From Acidobacteriota bacterium (lineage in GTDB: Bacteria; Acidobacteriota; Thermoanaerobaculia; Multivoradales; JAHEKO01), in NCBI GenBank assembly GCA_029862975.1, contig JAOTWP010000018.1, positions 1 through 43,633 of the forward strand: DNA of 43,633 nucleotides. The letters are read 5' to 3'. Every line of letters begins with the position of its first letter. Within the stretch, counting starts at the first letter, position 1. The translations under genes were made by a program, and so were the position numbers. This document shows positions 27,253-41,489 of the stretch, piece by piece. Below the pieces are notes generated by a model, which was given only the letters and a program-made list of their open reading frames with translations, was not told the origin of the DNA and ran no database searches.

Positions 27253-28137
27253 TCAGGCGAGATTGGCCTTGAAGAAGGCCACGGTCCGCTCCCAGGCGAG
27301 CTGCGCCGCCTTCTCGTCGTAGCGCGGCGTCGAGTTGTTGTGAAAGCCATGCCGCGTCCCGGGATAGAGGTGCCGTTCGTACCTGACCTCGTGGGCGACG
27401 AGAGCCGCCTCGAAATCCGGCCACAGCGCATTGATGCGCGGGTCGTCCTCGGCCGACTGGATCATCAACGGCGCCTTGATCCTCGCCGCGTCCTCGAGCG
27501 CCTCGGGCGGCGCCCCGTAGAACGGCACCCCGGCGGCGAGATCGCCGCCCATCTCCACGGCCAGGTAATAGGTGATGCCGCCACCCCAGCAGAAGCCCAC
27601 GGCCCCGAGCTTGCCCGTCGAGGACTCGTGGGAGCGGACGAACCGCGCGCTGTTGAGCATGTCCCGCCGCAGCGCGTCCGGATCGAGGCTCGCCTGCAGG
27701 GCGCGCCCGTCGTCGTCGTTGCCCGGATAGCCGCCGACCGGCGAGAGGCCGTCGGGCGCCAGCGCCAGGAAGCCCGCGACGGCGAATCGCCGGGCGACGT
27801 CCTCGACGTAGGGGTTCAACCCCCGGTTCTCGTGAACCACGAGGACCGCCGGAAACGGTCCTTCCCCCGCCGGCGCGACGAGGTACCCGCGCATCTCGCC
27901 GGAGGTCCCGCCGGGCGACGGATAGTCGACGTACCGGGCCGCGATGCGCTCGTCGGTGAACGAGATCGTCTGCGCCGCCGCGTAGCGCGGCAGGAGAGCC
28001 TGCGCCATGGCCAGGCCGGAAGCGCCGATCAAGGGGATGGCGCCCGCGCGCCGCAGGAACTCGCGCCGGGTGATCCGGCCGTGGCAGTACTCGTCGTAAA
28101 GGTCGTAGATTCGCGGATCGATTACCTGGGACTTCAC
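27253..28137 (-). CDS. Dienelactone hydrolase family protein (carboxymethylenebutenolidase-like), Tat signal
   Basis: ITRREFLRRAGAIPLIGASGLA twin-arginine signal; VLVVHENRGLNPYVEDVARR; GAVGFCWGGGITYYLA nucleophile; HLYPGTRHGFHN. GTG start at 28137. Confidence 0.88.
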   Translation of the reverse strand: MKSQVIDPRIYDLYDEYCHGRITRREFLRRAGAIPLIGASGLAMAQALLPRYAAAQTISFTDERIAARYVDYPSPGGTSGEMRGYLVAPAGEGPFPAVLVVHENRGLNPYVEDVARRFAVAGFLALAPDGLSPVGGYPGNDDDGRALQASLDPDALRRDMLNSARFVRSHESSTGKLGAVGFCWGGGITYYLAVEMGGDLAAGVPFYGAPPEALEDAARIKAPLMIQSAEDDPRINALWPDFEAALVAHEVRYERHLYPGTRHGFHNNSTPRYDEKAAQLAWERTVAFFKANLA

Positions 28138-28201
28138 GGGGGTGCCTCCCGGCCGGTTCGCCTCAAGGTACAGGAAGACCGGCGGCGTCTTCAACCTCGG
28201 A

Positions 28202-28309
28202 TCGCCACTCTTCGCTGAATGCTCCGATCCGGCGAGCCTCGAGCTCGTCTGCCTGGACGAGCTCCTGGCCACGGCCGCGGAGCTCGCGGGCCTTCGGGTC
28301 CTGTCCTGA
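28202..28309 (+). pseudogene. Probable remnant of a PIN-domain (VapC-like) toxin C-terminus
   Basis: Frame ending at TGA 28307-28309 reads SPLFAECSDPASLELVCLDELLATAAELAGLRVLS, like the C-terminal strand-helix-strand of PIN domains (compare intact neighbour HELCTFDERLSIAARGEGFRLLP). Confidence 0.35.
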
Positions 28310-28368
28310 CGGTGCAAGCCGAGACCGATTCTTGCCTTGTTGGTCGAATAGGACTAGTCTAACTGACC

Positions 28369-28653
28369 ATGAAGACTATCTCGGTCTCCGAGCTCAAGAC
28401 GCACCTGTCGGAACAGCTCCGCGCCATCAAGAGAGGGTCTCGGGTGTTGATCACGGAGCGGGGCAAGCCGGTGGCCGAGCTGGGTCCACCGGCTTCCGCT
28501 CCAGACCGGCGGTTGGCCGATCTCCAGGCCACCGGCGTCGTGGCCATCGGCAAGCACGAGCTCGCCGCCGACTTCTGGGTGCGCTCCCGACCGCAGGACG
28601 CTCGCGGCCTGGTGCGGGAGGCTCTGCTGCAGGAACGCCGGGAAGGCCGATGA
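28369..28653 (+). CDS. Type II antitoxin, Phd/YefM family
   Basis: MKTISVSELKTHLSEQLRAIKRGSRVLITERGKPVAELGP is the classic Phd/YefM N-terminus. Confidence 0.9.
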   Translation: MKTISVSELKTHLSEQLRAIKRGSRVLITERGKPVAELGPPASAPDRRLADLQATGVVAIGKHELAADFWVRSRPQDARGLVREALLQERREGR

Positions 28654-29087
28654 TCTTCTGGGACTCCTCCGCCATCGTCCCCCTGCTGGTCGAGGAGCCG
28701 GCGACCCAGACAGTCCATGACATCGTCCGCCGGGATCCCGCCATCGTCGTGTGGTGGGCGACGCGCGTCGAATGCACCTCGGCCCTTTCGCGACTCGAGC
28801 GCGAAGATCGCCTGCCCGTCGACACGGTCGACGCCGCTCGAGATCGACTGGCGGAGCTCGCGCGTAGCTGGACCGAGGTCCTGCCGACCGACGATGTCCG
28901 GAGCCAAGCCGCGAGACTGCTGCTGCGGCACGCCTTGCGGGCGGCGGATGCCCTGCAGCTGGCGGCGGCCCTGGCCTGGGGCGGCGCGGAGCCCGAGCGC
29001 CATGAGTTGTGCACTTTCGATGAGCGGCTGTCGATCGCGGCCCGGGGTGAAGGCTTTCGGCTCCTGCCTGCGGTCTCGGCGTCGTAG
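28650..29087 (+). CDS. PIN-domain ribonuclease toxin (VapC family)
   Basis: MIFWDSSAIVPLLVEE, RVECTSALSRLE, LRAADALQLAAALAW, LCTFDERL. ATGA overlap with the antitoxin stop (28650-28653). Confidence 0.88.
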   Translation: MIFWDSSAIVPLLVEEPATQTVHDIVRRDPAIVVWWATRVECTSALSRLEREDRLPVDTVDAARDRLAELARSWTEVLPTDDVRSQAARLLLRHALRAADALQLAAALAWGGAEPERHELCTFDERLSIAARGEGFRLLPAVSAS

Positions 29088-29175
29088 AAAGCCCCGACAA
29101 TTCTCCCGGCGGAACGGGCGTGGCCAGCAGGAGGGCAGCTGGTATTCTCCACGACCCGTCGCCGATCCCCAAATC

Positions 29176-31866
29176 ATGGTCCTTCACCGCGCGCAGACTA
29201 CGAGTGAGGAAGCGGGAGCCGCATCCAGACCCGCGGTTCTGGCGGCGCTGACCTCTCGGCGAGTCGGAATCCTGCTGCTGCCTTACCTCGTGCTCGTCGT
29301 CATCCACCTGCTGTCCGGCATGCAGATGGAGCAGCCGACCGTCCTCGCGGACGAGCTCGGATATCTCGGCAACGCCCGCTATCTCTCCGGGGCGGCTCAC
29401 ATGCCGGACATGCGTCAGTGCCAGTTCTACCACTTCGGATACTCGCTCTTTCTGTTGCCCGCGTTCTGGCTGTTCACGGATCCCGTTGCGATCTACAGGG
29501 CCGCCATCGTCATCAACGCGCTCCTGATGAGCTCGCTGTTCTTCCCGCTGTACTTCATCCTCAGGTCACACCTCGAAGTAGCCAACGGCGCCGCTCGTTG
29601 GATCGCTTTCGCGTGCTGCCTCTATCCGCCGCTCATCCTGTACTCGAACTTCGCCTGGGCGGAAAGCGCGTTCATCCCCCTGTACGCGGTGACCGTGGCC
29701 GTGCTCGGCAACTACCTGGTCTCCAGGTCACGTCGCGACGCGCTGCTCTTCGGCGCGCTCGCCGGGTTTCTCTACACCGTTCATCCGCGAGCGCTGCCGG
29801 TGCTCGCGGTCATCCTGGTCTCTCTGGCTGTCCTGGTTTTCCTCAGGCTCCTCCCGGTCAGCCGGGCCCTCCTGAGCGCGTCGGCGATGGCCCTGGTCTT
29901 CGCGCTCACCCGAAGCGTCAACGAACACCTCAAGGCGATCGGCTGGGGCGGCGGCGGCGAGTTCTCCGCGATCAAGCTGGCCGGGAGACTCCTTCCGGAC
30001 AGCGATTTCCCGGCCCTGGTCGAGCGGGCGATGGGCCAGCTTCTCTACCTGTCGCTGGCGTCCCACGGCCTCTTCCTGCTGGGACTCATGGCCGTGATCT
30101 GGCTGATCGTCAGGAAGCTGAGCTCCGAATCCCCGCGCCGCGTGATCGCGGATCCGCAAACCGCCGTGCCGATCTTCGTGTCGATCACGGCCGTCGGGAT
30201 CTTCGTCGCCTCGTGCACCTCGAAGCTCTACAGCCTGCACGGCTCGGAGAGCCTGCGGGGCGCCGAGTTCATCTACGGCCGTTACAACGAGGGATTTGCC
30301 GTGCTGTTCATCGCCTTCGCCCTGGCCGAGTTCTTTCGGCGCGAAGTCGAGAACCGTCAGCTGATATGGGGAGCGATCGGCGTGACCGTAGTCATCGTGT
30401 GTTTGACCGCGGTCGTCGCCGTCGAGGTCGACGACGCTCAGAGGAGACAGGTCGCCGGTCAGCAAGGAGAGGCCCCGCGAGAAGAGGTCCTGCCGTCCGA
30501 GGTGGACGGCGTCAATGTGCCCGGGGTCTACCCCCTCGTCGAACTTTTCGGCGGCTTGAAGCTCCCCCTGATCTCTCTCGTAGCAATCGCTTCGTTCCTG
30601 TTGATCGCGGTGACGACACGATTTTCCAGGCCCGGCGGTCTGGCCCTGCTGATCTTCGCCTTCGCTCTGTACTCGGTCTCCAATTACTTCCACTATCTCG
30701 TGCCTGCCAGGGTGCGGGCCCGACCGCGGCTCGGCTTCGTGACGCAGGCGGCCCGTCTCGGTCCGATCAGCGCCGTCAGCTACGATGCCGCTCATCTCGA
30801 GCCCGAGTTCCTGCACGGAATCCAGTTCTTGATGCAGGAGGCGGTCTTCGATCGCTTCGACAGTCGCAACGGAGACAAGCCCGAATCGGAGGTCGTGATC
30901 AGCGGCAACGACTGGCCGCAGGCCGAGAGTCTCGGTGCGAGCTTCATCGTGTCGGCGGGCGGCTGGAACAACGCGCTGTGGGTCCTGCCCGGCGAAACGC
31001 GTTCGCGTCTACCCGCCCCGGTCTACGAGGGCGTGATTCTGGGAGCGGCACCGGGATACCGCGTTCGGGAGTCGGGATTCCACCAGCCGGAGCGGATAGG
31101 AGGAGCTGACGGGAGATGGACGAACGGAGCCGCGACCTTGCGAGTGCCGGTGGACCCGCGAAGCCCGCCGCACCTTCTCGGGATCGAGACCATGGTCCCC
31201 GATCGAGACGGGGCCGATCTCCGGTTGCTCGCGAACGGCATCGAGCTGTGGCACCAGGAGGTTCCCGGGCTTGCGTGGTCGAAGACCTTCGACCTGCAGC
31301 AGATACCTCTGGACGACGAGCTGCTCATAGAGCTCGAGAGCGACGTCTTCACTCCCGCAGAAGACCTCGGAAGACCCGAGGATCAGCGACAGCTCGGAGT
31401 CCTGGTGCGGGCGATTCGCCTGGCCTCGCCGAGCAGCCTGGCCGGCGCGGCATCCGAGGGCCTGACCCTGGGAGCCGAGCCCGTGTTCGGCTTCGAGGAA
31501 TCCGGTTTCCTGGACCAGGAGCGCTTGAATGGCGAACCGGCCCGGTGGACCGACGGGAGCGCGACCCTGCGAGTGCCGCTCGATCCGCGGAAACCGCCCG
31601 CGGCGCTCGAGATCGAGACGGCCGCACCACTGCGGGATGAGGTCGAACTGCAGGTGATCGCCAACGGCATCGAGCTCTGGCGCGGGCGGATTCCGCCGCG
31701 GCTCTGGTCGAAGACCCTCAGCATGGAGGGGGTACCGCTCGACGATGAGCTGCTCATCGAGCTGCGATCCGACACCTTCGTCCCGGCGGAGGCCTTCGAG
31801 CGCTCGGCAGACCAGCGAAGGCTGGGAGTGATGGTGCGAGGCATTCGACTGAAGGCGCGCGAGTAG
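29176..31866 (+). CDS. Polytopic membrane protein (GT-C/ArnT-like) with two tandem C-terminal soluble domains
   Basis: ATG at 29176. Multiple TM helices with ADELGYLGNARYL (GT-C-like acidic loop). Two homologous C-terminal repeats of about 130 aa. Confidence 0.82.
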   Translation: MVLHRAQTTSEEAGAASRPAVLAALTSRRVGILLLPYLVLVVIHLLSGMQMEQPTVLADELGYLGNARYLSGAAHMPDMRQCQFYHFGYSLFLLPAFWLFTDPVAIYRAAIVINALLMSSLFFPLYFILRSHLEVANGAARWIAFACCLYPPLILYSNFAWAESAFIPLYAVTVAVLGNYLVSRSRRDALLFGALAGFLYTVHPRALPVLAVILVSLAVLVFLRLLPVSRALLSASAMALVFALTRSVNEHLKAIGWGGGGEFSAIKLAGRLLPDSDFPALVERAMGQLLYLSLASHGLFLLGLMAVIWLIVRKLSSESPRRVIADPQTAVPIFVSITAVGIFVASCTSKLYSLHGSESLRGAEFIYGRYNEGFAVLFIAFALAEFFRREVENRQLIWGAIGVTVVIVCLTAVVAVEVDDAQRRQVAGQQGEAPREEVLPSEVDGVNVPGVYPLVELFGGLKLPLISLVAIASFLLIAVTTRFSRPGGLALLIFAFALYSVSNYFHYLVPARVRARPRLGFVTQAARLGPISAVSYDAAHLEPEFLHGIQFLMQEAVFDRFDSRNGDKPESEVVISGNDWPQAESLGASFIVSAGGWNNALWVLPGETRSRLPAPVYEGVILGAAPGYRVRESGFHQPERIGGADGRWTNGAATLRVPVDPRSPPHLLGIETMVPDRDGADLRLLANGIELWHQEVPGLAWSKTFDLQQIPLDDELLIELESDVFTPAEDLGRPEDQRQLGVLVRAIRLASPSSLAGAASEGLTLGAEPVFGFEESGFLDQERLNGEPARWTDGSATLRVPLDPRKPPAALEIETAAPLRDEVELQVIANGIELWRGRIPPRLWSKTLSMEGVPLDDELLIELRSDTFVPAEAFERSADQRRLGVMVRGIRLKARE
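31017..31863 (+). repeat. Intragenic duplication of a C-terminal soluble domain (two copies)
   Basis: Copy A ESGFHQPERIGGADGRWTNGAATLRVPVDPRSPP..LLANGIELWHQEVPGLAWSKTFDLQQIPLDDELLIELESDVFTPAE; copy B ESGFLDQERLNGEPARWTDGSATLRVPLDPRKPP..VIANGIELWRGRIPPRLWSKTLSMEGVPLDDELLIELRSDTFVPAE. Confidence 0.9.
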
Positions 31867-32289
31867 CTCGGCCTGTCAACGGGTATCAGCGGCCGGCGAG
31901 CGTCTGCGTCGCAGGCCGAGGTGGTGGCGCAGCGAGCCCAGCCGTGAAGGCGGCAACGGCGAGCTGACAGGAGCCGGCCGTCGAATCAGACCGCCAGGGA
32001 TCGGATAGAATTCCCCGACGGCCAGATCGTCGTGCAACCACCCGGCGGGTCGCCGCACGCTGCGTACCGGCGGCCGACTCAGCGGAGGTCTTCTTCACAC
32101 CGACGCCCTCGAGCTTCTCGACGGGACGCTTTCCGACCGGATCGGGCGCATTCCGCCAGCGCAGAATCCTCCCTTCGATCCTCAACCTCGACACGATCGC
32201 GGTGCTCGACCCGGATCAGGAGAAATCGTGTCGGCGATCACGGGGCTGACCCAGCGTCAACATCAGCCGACCCTGCTGCCGAACAGCCG

Positions 32290-33048
32290 ATGGCCGACGT
32301 CCAGCTGATCCACTGCTCCTATCACAAGTGCCTGACGGCCTACTACGGCCGCATCATGGATGCAGTCTTCAATCGATGCCTGCCGTGGAGCGCCGGCTAT
32401 CGCCACTACAACAGCCATCTCGAGGACTTCTACGACGGCTTCGACCGGCACCGCGTCGCGTCAGTCAACAACCGAGCCCTCGACCTCGATCGTCTGGGTC
32501 GCTTCCGGATCTCGCGATTCATCCGCGATCCGCGCGATCTGGTCGTATCCGGCTACTTCTACCACAAGCGCGGCGCCGAGCCCTGGGTGACGACCCCATC
32601 GCCAACCGACGACGACTGGTACTTCGCCAACGGCGTCGTGCCCGAGGGCATGCGAGCCACCGGACTCTCCTTCGCGCAGTATCTGCAGTCGCTACCCGAC
32701 GAGGAGGGCCTGCTGGCGGAGCTGGAGTTCCGCACGCTGCACTTCGAGTCGATGGCCGGTTGGCCGGCCGAGCACCCCGACATCATCACATACCGCTACG
32801 AGGACATCATCGGCAACGAGGCGGCGGTGTTTCGAGAGCTCTTCGAGTTCTACGGGCTGTCGCCGCTCGAACGGCGGCTTTGCAACTACTTCGCGCGGCG
32901 CTACTCGATGCGCAGACGAGCGGCAGATCCCCACATTCGCAACCCGCTGTCCGGCCAATGGAGAAAGCACTTCACGAGGCGGGTCCGACAGGCATTCGAT
33001 GCAAGGTATGCGGGTCTCGTCAACCAGCTCGGCTACCCGTCCGACTGA
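32290..33048 (+). CDS. Sulfotransferase-like protein
   Basis: LIHCSYHKCLTAYY (5'-phosphosulfate-binding-like loop) and RFIRDPRDLVVSGYFYHKR (3'-phosphate motif). ATG at 32290. Confidence 0.78.
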   Translation: MADVQLIHCSYHKCLTAYYGRIMDAVFNRCLPWSAGYRHYNSHLEDFYDGFDRHRVASVNNRALDLDRLGRFRISRFIRDPRDLVVSGYFYHKRGAEPWVTTPSPTDDDWYFANGVVPEGMRATGLSFAQYLQSLPDEEGLLAELEFRTLHFESMAGWPAEHPDIITYRYEDIIGNEAAVFRELFEFYGLSPLERRLCNYFARRYSMRRRAADPHIRNPLSGQWRKHFTRRVRQAFDARYAGLVNQLGYPSD

Positions 33049-33118
33049 CCTCGGGCTCGGCGATCACGCGAATGTCATGAGCGACCTGACGGCGTCCGCA
33101 GCGGGAGATCGGTGAGGG

Positions 33119-34519
33119 ATGGGCGCTCGAATCCTCTGCGTAGCGGACGGCCTGGCGAGCGTCCTGTATTCGAGCGTGGAGCTCGCCCGCCGCCTGGCTG
33201 CCGCCGGCCACCGCCTGACCTTTGCCGGTCCGCCCGATACCCGCAAGCTCGTCGAGCATCACGGTCTCGGGTTCCTGCCGCTGGCGGAGAGTCGCTACCA
33301 CGACTTTCTCGAAGCCGATGCCCGCACAGGCGTGATCCAAAGACTGCTCGACCTGCGCAGCCGACGTGAGCGAGCCAAGGAGGCTCTGGCCGCAGGCGCC
33401 TTCGCGAGAGCCGCGCTCGATCTCGATCCCGATCTCCTCCTCATCAACGGAGAGATGCACGAGCACATCATCGCAGCCTCGGCCACGGGTCTGCCGACTG
33501 CCCTGATGAACACCTTCGTTTCGATCTGGAAGCGTCCCGGCCTGCCGCCTCCGCACTGCCTGGTGCGGCCCGGCGTCGGCTGGCAGGGCAGTCGCGCCGG
33601 GATCTCCTTGCTGTGGTTCGCGCTGCGGCTGCGGAAGTGGCGCAGGGGGCTGTGGCGTCGCAGCAAACGAATCGGCTGCGATCGCCTGTCCGTGCTGCGT
33701 GATCTGGCACGCGAGTCCGGCTTCGACCTGCGCGGCGAAACCGACGCTGGTCAATGGCTGATCCCCTTCACCTACCGGCGGCTGCCGGTGCTGAGCCTGC
33801 ACGCGCTGGAGTTCGAATTCCCCCATCGCCCGCCGGCCGGCGTGCACCATGTCGGTCCGATGGTGCTCGAGTCTCGTATCGATCGGCCGATGACGGAGGA
33901 AGACCGGCTGAGGCTCGATGGGATCCTGGAAGGTCGGCGGCGCTCCGCGGGAGATCGCAGGTTGATCTATGCCGGCTTCGGGTCGGTCTTTTCCGCCGAC
34001 CGCGCCTTTCTGCACCGCCTCCTCGAGATCACCGCGGAGCGGCCTCATTGGGATCTCGTGCTCAGTCTGAGCGACCGAATCGATCCCGCCGAGCTCGGCC
34101 GGCTGCCGGACGGCACGCACGTCTTCTCGTGGCTACCCCAGACGGAGGTTCTGCGTCACGCGGACGCTGCCGTGACGCACGGCGGCATCAACACGATCGA
34201 CGAGTGCGTGCTCAGCGGAGTGCCGGTGCTCGTCTACTGCGGCTTCGAAACGGATATGGGCGGCACGACCGCGCGGGTCGTGCATCACGGCATCGGCATC
34301 GCCGGCGACCGGCGGCGGGACGGGACCGGCACCATCTGCGAGCACATCGATCGCCTGCTGCACGAGACGCACTTCGCTCACACCGTAGAGCGGATGCGGC
34401 GGATCTACGCGGCCTATGCCGAAGAGCGGGTGGCGGAGAGGACCGTCGAAGCACTGCTCGGTGGGGAAGCCTCGACCGGGCCTTCCGATCGAAGCAGCGC
34501 GCGAGGTGCGGGCCGGTGA
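33119..34519 (+). CDS. Glycosyltransferase, GT1 / UDP-glycosyltransferase (MGT-like) family
   Basis: N-terminal ELARRLAAAGHRLTFAGPPD; C-terminal VFSWLPQTEVLRHADAAVTHGGINTIDECVLSGVPVLVYC. Confidence 0.87.
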   Translation: MGARILCVADGLASVLYSSVELARRLAAAGHRLTFAGPPDTRKLVEHHGLGFLPLAESRYHDFLEADARTGVIQRLLDLRSRRERAKEALAAGAFARAALDLDPDLLLINGEMHEHIIAASATGLPTALMNTFVSIWKRPGLPPPHCLVRPGVGWQGSRAGISLLWFALRLRKWRRGLWRRSKRIGCDRLSVLRDLARESGFDLRGETDAGQWLIPFTYRRLPVLSLHALEFEFPHRPPAGVHHVGPMVLESRIDRPMTEEDRLRLDGILEGRRRSAGDRRLIYAGFGSVFSADRAFLHRLLEITAERPHWDLVLSLSDRIDPAELGRLPDGTHVFSWLPQTEVLRHADAAVTHGGINTIDECVLSGVPVLVYCGFETDMGGTTARVVHHGIGIAGDRRRDGTGTICEHIDRLLHETHFAHTVERMRRIYAAYAEERVAERTVEALLGGEASTGPSDRSSARGAGR

Positions 34520-35967
34520 ACGGCACCGCGCGACGCTTCGCCACGGGCGCGGGCTGGCTCTACGGCTACCGCTGGCTCGAGCGGCTGCTCGACTTCGTCG
34601 CGATCGTCGTGCTGGCCCGGATCCTGGCGCCGGACGACTTCGGCCTCGTCGCCATCGCCGCCTCCGTCGTCACGATCATCGAAGGACTGAGCGCTCTCGA
34701 CGTCAACAAGGCGCTGATCCGCGCGCGGGACGAGGACCGCGCGCTGTATGACAGCGCGTGGACCCTGTCCGCCATCCGGGGCTTCGCGTCGGCGCTGATC
34801 ATGATCGCGATCGCGGCTTTCGTGAGCGACGCCCGCATCGCGGGGGTGCTCTACGCGCTGGCGCTGAGCCCGATCCTGACCGCCCTCTCGAACCCGCGCT
34901 TCGTCATGTTCGAGCGCGATCTGGTCTACTCCCGGCTGGCCCTGCTCACGCTCGGCGCCAGGCTCGTCGCCTTCGCGGTGACGCTGGTCATCGCCGTCCT
35001 CTATCGCAGCTACTGGGCGCTGGTGCTCGGGATGCTCGCCGGCAGCCTGGTCGGCATGATCCTGAGCTACGCACTGCGACCCTACCTGCCGCGATTCCGC
35101 CTGGCCCGGGCGTCGGACATCTTCGGCTTCAGCGGATGGCTGTCGCTGACCAGTATCGTGACGACGCTGTCCATGGAGACCGACAAGATCATCGTCGGCC
35201 GCCTGCTCGGCGTCGCCGACGCCGGCCTCTACTTCATGACCCAGCGGGTCGGCGTGCTGCCGACGAGAGAGCTCGTCAGTCCGCTCCAGCGGATCCTCTT
35301 CCCCTCCTTCAGCGAGCTCGCCGACGATAGCGAGCGTCTCCGACGGGTGGCCTCCGAGTCGATCAACGTGCTCGGCAGCCTCAGCCTGCCGGCGGCCTTC
35401 GGTTTCGCCCTGGTCGCGAACGACTTCGTGCCGCTGGCCCTCGGCGACCAGTGGCTCGCGATCGTCCCGCTGCTCGCGATCCTGGTCCCCTACCTCGGCC
35501 TGCGCGCCACCCTGTCGATGACCCTGCCCTGCGTGATGGCGCAAGGGAAGACGAAGCTGCTGTTCTGGGTCAGCTTCGTCTACGCGCTCGTCCACCTGCC
35601 GGCCTTCATCGCCGGCACCGCCCTCTTCGGGCTGGCCGGCGCCATCTGGAGCATCGTCGCGGCCGGCGTCTTTTACTCCTACCTCAATGCCTGGTTGCTC
35701 AAGAGGACCCTCGGCATCGGGCTCGGCGAGATCCTGGCCCAGATCCGGCGGCCGCTTGCCGCGGCGGCCGTCATGGTCGGCGTCGTGCTGGCCGCCGCTA
35801 CGGCCCTGCCTTTCGAGCTCTTCTCGGCGAGCGGCTCGTGGCTCTCGTTGGCGATCAAGATCGCGGTTGGCGGCCTGGTGTTCTGCGGCGCCCTTTACTC
35901 CATGTGGCGGCTCGAGGGCCACCCACCCGGCATCGAGCAGCGCCTGCTCCAGCTGCTTTCCCGTTGA
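34516..35967 (+). CDS. Oligosaccharide/polysaccharide flippase (Wzx/MATE-like)
   Basis: GTG start overlapping the previous stop. LDFVAIVVLARILAPDDFGLVAIAASVVTIIEGLSALDVNKALIR and many TM helices. Confidence 0.88.
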   Translation: MNGTARRFATGAGWLYGYRWLERLLDFVAIVVLARILAPDDFGLVAIAASVVTIIEGLSALDVNKALIRARDEDRALYDSAWTLSAIRGFASALIMIAIAAFVSDARIAGVLYALALSPILTALSNPRFVMFERDLVYSRLALLTLGARLVAFAVTLVIAVLYRSYWALVLGMLAGSLVGMILSYALRPYLPRFRLARASDIFGFSGWLSLTSIVTTLSMETDKIIVGRLLGVADAGLYFMTQRVGVLPTRELVSPLQRILFPSFSELADDSERLRRVASESINVLGSLSLPAAFGFALVANDFVPLALGDQWLAIVPLLAILVPYLGLRATLSMTLPCVMAQGKTKLLFWVSFVYALVHLPAFIAGTALFGLAGAIWSIVAAGVFYSYLNAWLLKRTLGIGLGEILAQIRRPLAAAAVMVGVVLAAATALPFELFSASGSWLSLAIKIAVGGLVFCGALYSMWRLEGHPPGIEQRLLQLLSR

Positions 35968-35997
35968 CCCCGACCGGCGCCCGGACCACCCTGCTCG

Positions 35998-37191
35998 TCA
36001 GTCGCCGACGAGTCGGGCGAAGGCGGAGGCGGTTCGCTCGGCGATGGCCGGCCAGGAGTGCTGCTCCGCGACCCGCCTGCCGCCCCGGGCCAGGCGGTCC
36101 CGCAGCTCGGGCTCGGCAAGCATCCGAATCACGGCCCGGGCCAGCTCGGCGGGCGCTTCCGGCGGCACCAGCAGGGCGTTGTCGCCGTCTCGAAGCAGCT
36201 CGGGCAGGCCGCCCACGGTGGTCGCCACCACCGGCAGGCCCAACGAGAGGGCGAGGTAGAGGACTCCGGATTGGCTGACGTGTCGATAGGGCATCACGAG
36301 CACGTCGGCCGCGGCGAAGTACCGGCTCACCTCCGAGAAGGGTATGTACTCGAAGCGGTGGACGGCGCCGAGTCGCGTTGCCCGGGCCTCGAGCTCGCGG
36401 CGACGTTCGGGCTTCAGCCGCACCGGATCGCCGGCCACCAGCAGCCTGGCGCCGGGTCTCACGGCCACCACCTTCGGCCAGGCTTCGAGCAGCAGGTCCA
36501 GGCCCTTGTACTCCCGGATGTAGCCGAAGAAGAGCGCGACCTCGTCCTCCGGCTCGAGGCCGAAACCGCGTCGCGCGCCCTCCCGATCGGCCGGCTCACC
36601 GGCGTCTTCGAAGAAGCCGTAGTCGCCGTGGGGTATGACGACCACCCGCCGCGGGTCGACGGCGAAGTCCTCGACGAGTCGTCTGCGGTCGAAGCCGGAG
36701 TGGGCGATGACGAGATCGGCCAGCCGGTGGACGCGCCGGTAGGCAGCCTGCTGGAAGGGAATTCGCTCGTGCGGCGTGACCACGTGCGCCGTCGCCACGA
36801 GGGGGGTTCGAAGCCGCCGCAGCAGGGAGAGGTAGACGAGTGAAACCGGGTTCGTGCAGTGGAAATGGATGACCTCCGGCCGCAGCCGTCGAGCGATCGC
36901 GGTCACGCGGAAGGCGTCGACAACGGCCTCGACCTTGCGGGCCACGCTCGAGATGGGTCCCGGCAGTCGCTGCTGCATGCGGTGGCTGAAGCCTCCGATC
37001 GCCGTGTCGAGCTCGAGCTTCGACGGCAGGTGCCGGTCCTCGAGCTCGTAGCAAGCGGCGGTCAGCAGCCTCAGCTCGTGGCCGCGCTCGGCGAGCGCGC
37101 ACGACAGACTGTAGGCGTAGTGGATCAGCCCTCCGCGGCCGAAGGTCTCGATCTCGAGTATCCGCATCGCGCGTCTCGCGGCGCCGCTCAT
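35998..37191 (-). CDS. Glycosyltransferase family 4
   Basis: RGGLIHYAYSLSCALAERGHELRLLT; FFGYIREYKGLDLLLEAWPKV; ADVLVMPYRHVSQSGVLYLALSLGLPVVATTVGGLPELL. GGAGG RBS before ATG 37191. Confidence 0.88.
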   Translation of the reverse strand: MSGAARRAMRILEIETFGRGGLIHYAYSLSCALAERGHELRLLTAACYELEDRHLPSKLELDTAIGGFSHRMQQRLPGPISSVARKVEAVVDAFRVTAIARRLRPEVIHFHCTNPVSLVYLSLLRRLRTPLVATAHVVTPHERIPFQQAAYRRVHRLADLVIAHSGFDRRRLVEDFAVDPRRVVVIPHGDYGFFEDAGEPADREGARRGFGLEPEDEVALFFGYIREYKGLDLLLEAWPKVVAVRPGARLLVAGDPVRLKPERRRELEARATRLGAVHRFEYIPFSEVSRYFAAADVLVMPYRHVSQSGVLYLALSLGLPVVATTVGGLPELLRDGDNALLVPPEAPAELARAVIRMLAEPELRDRLARGGRRVAEQHSWPAIAERTASAFARLVGD

Positions 37192-37429
37192 CCTCTCCTC
37201 CGGATGCGAAGCCGGCGAAGCCTGTCTCGCAACACCGGCTCCGGCCGTCTCGGCGACTCGAGAGCCCCGCACCGGATCTGCGGCCACTGGTGGAAGGCAT
37301 CCGAGGACTCGCGAGAGGCGAAACCGATGCCGGATGACCGCTGGGATCCTAGCACCGCCCTAGCCATGGCTCTGCCGGCACCGCCGAATACACTGGCGCT
37401 ACCAGGGAAGGCGGTTCGAGAAGCTCCTG

Positions 37430-41470
<4,041 letters not shown>

Positions 41471-41489
41471 GCGGAGGCGTCGGACCGAG

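Noticed and set aside
31870-32289. Possible small genes between the membrane protein and the first sulfotransferase
   Set aside because: Several short ORFs but none with recognisable motifs or a good ribosome-binding site.
34414-35922. 502-aa minus-strand ORF
   Set aside because: Antisense to the flippase; charged, Asp/Gln/Arg-rich shadow translation without motifs.
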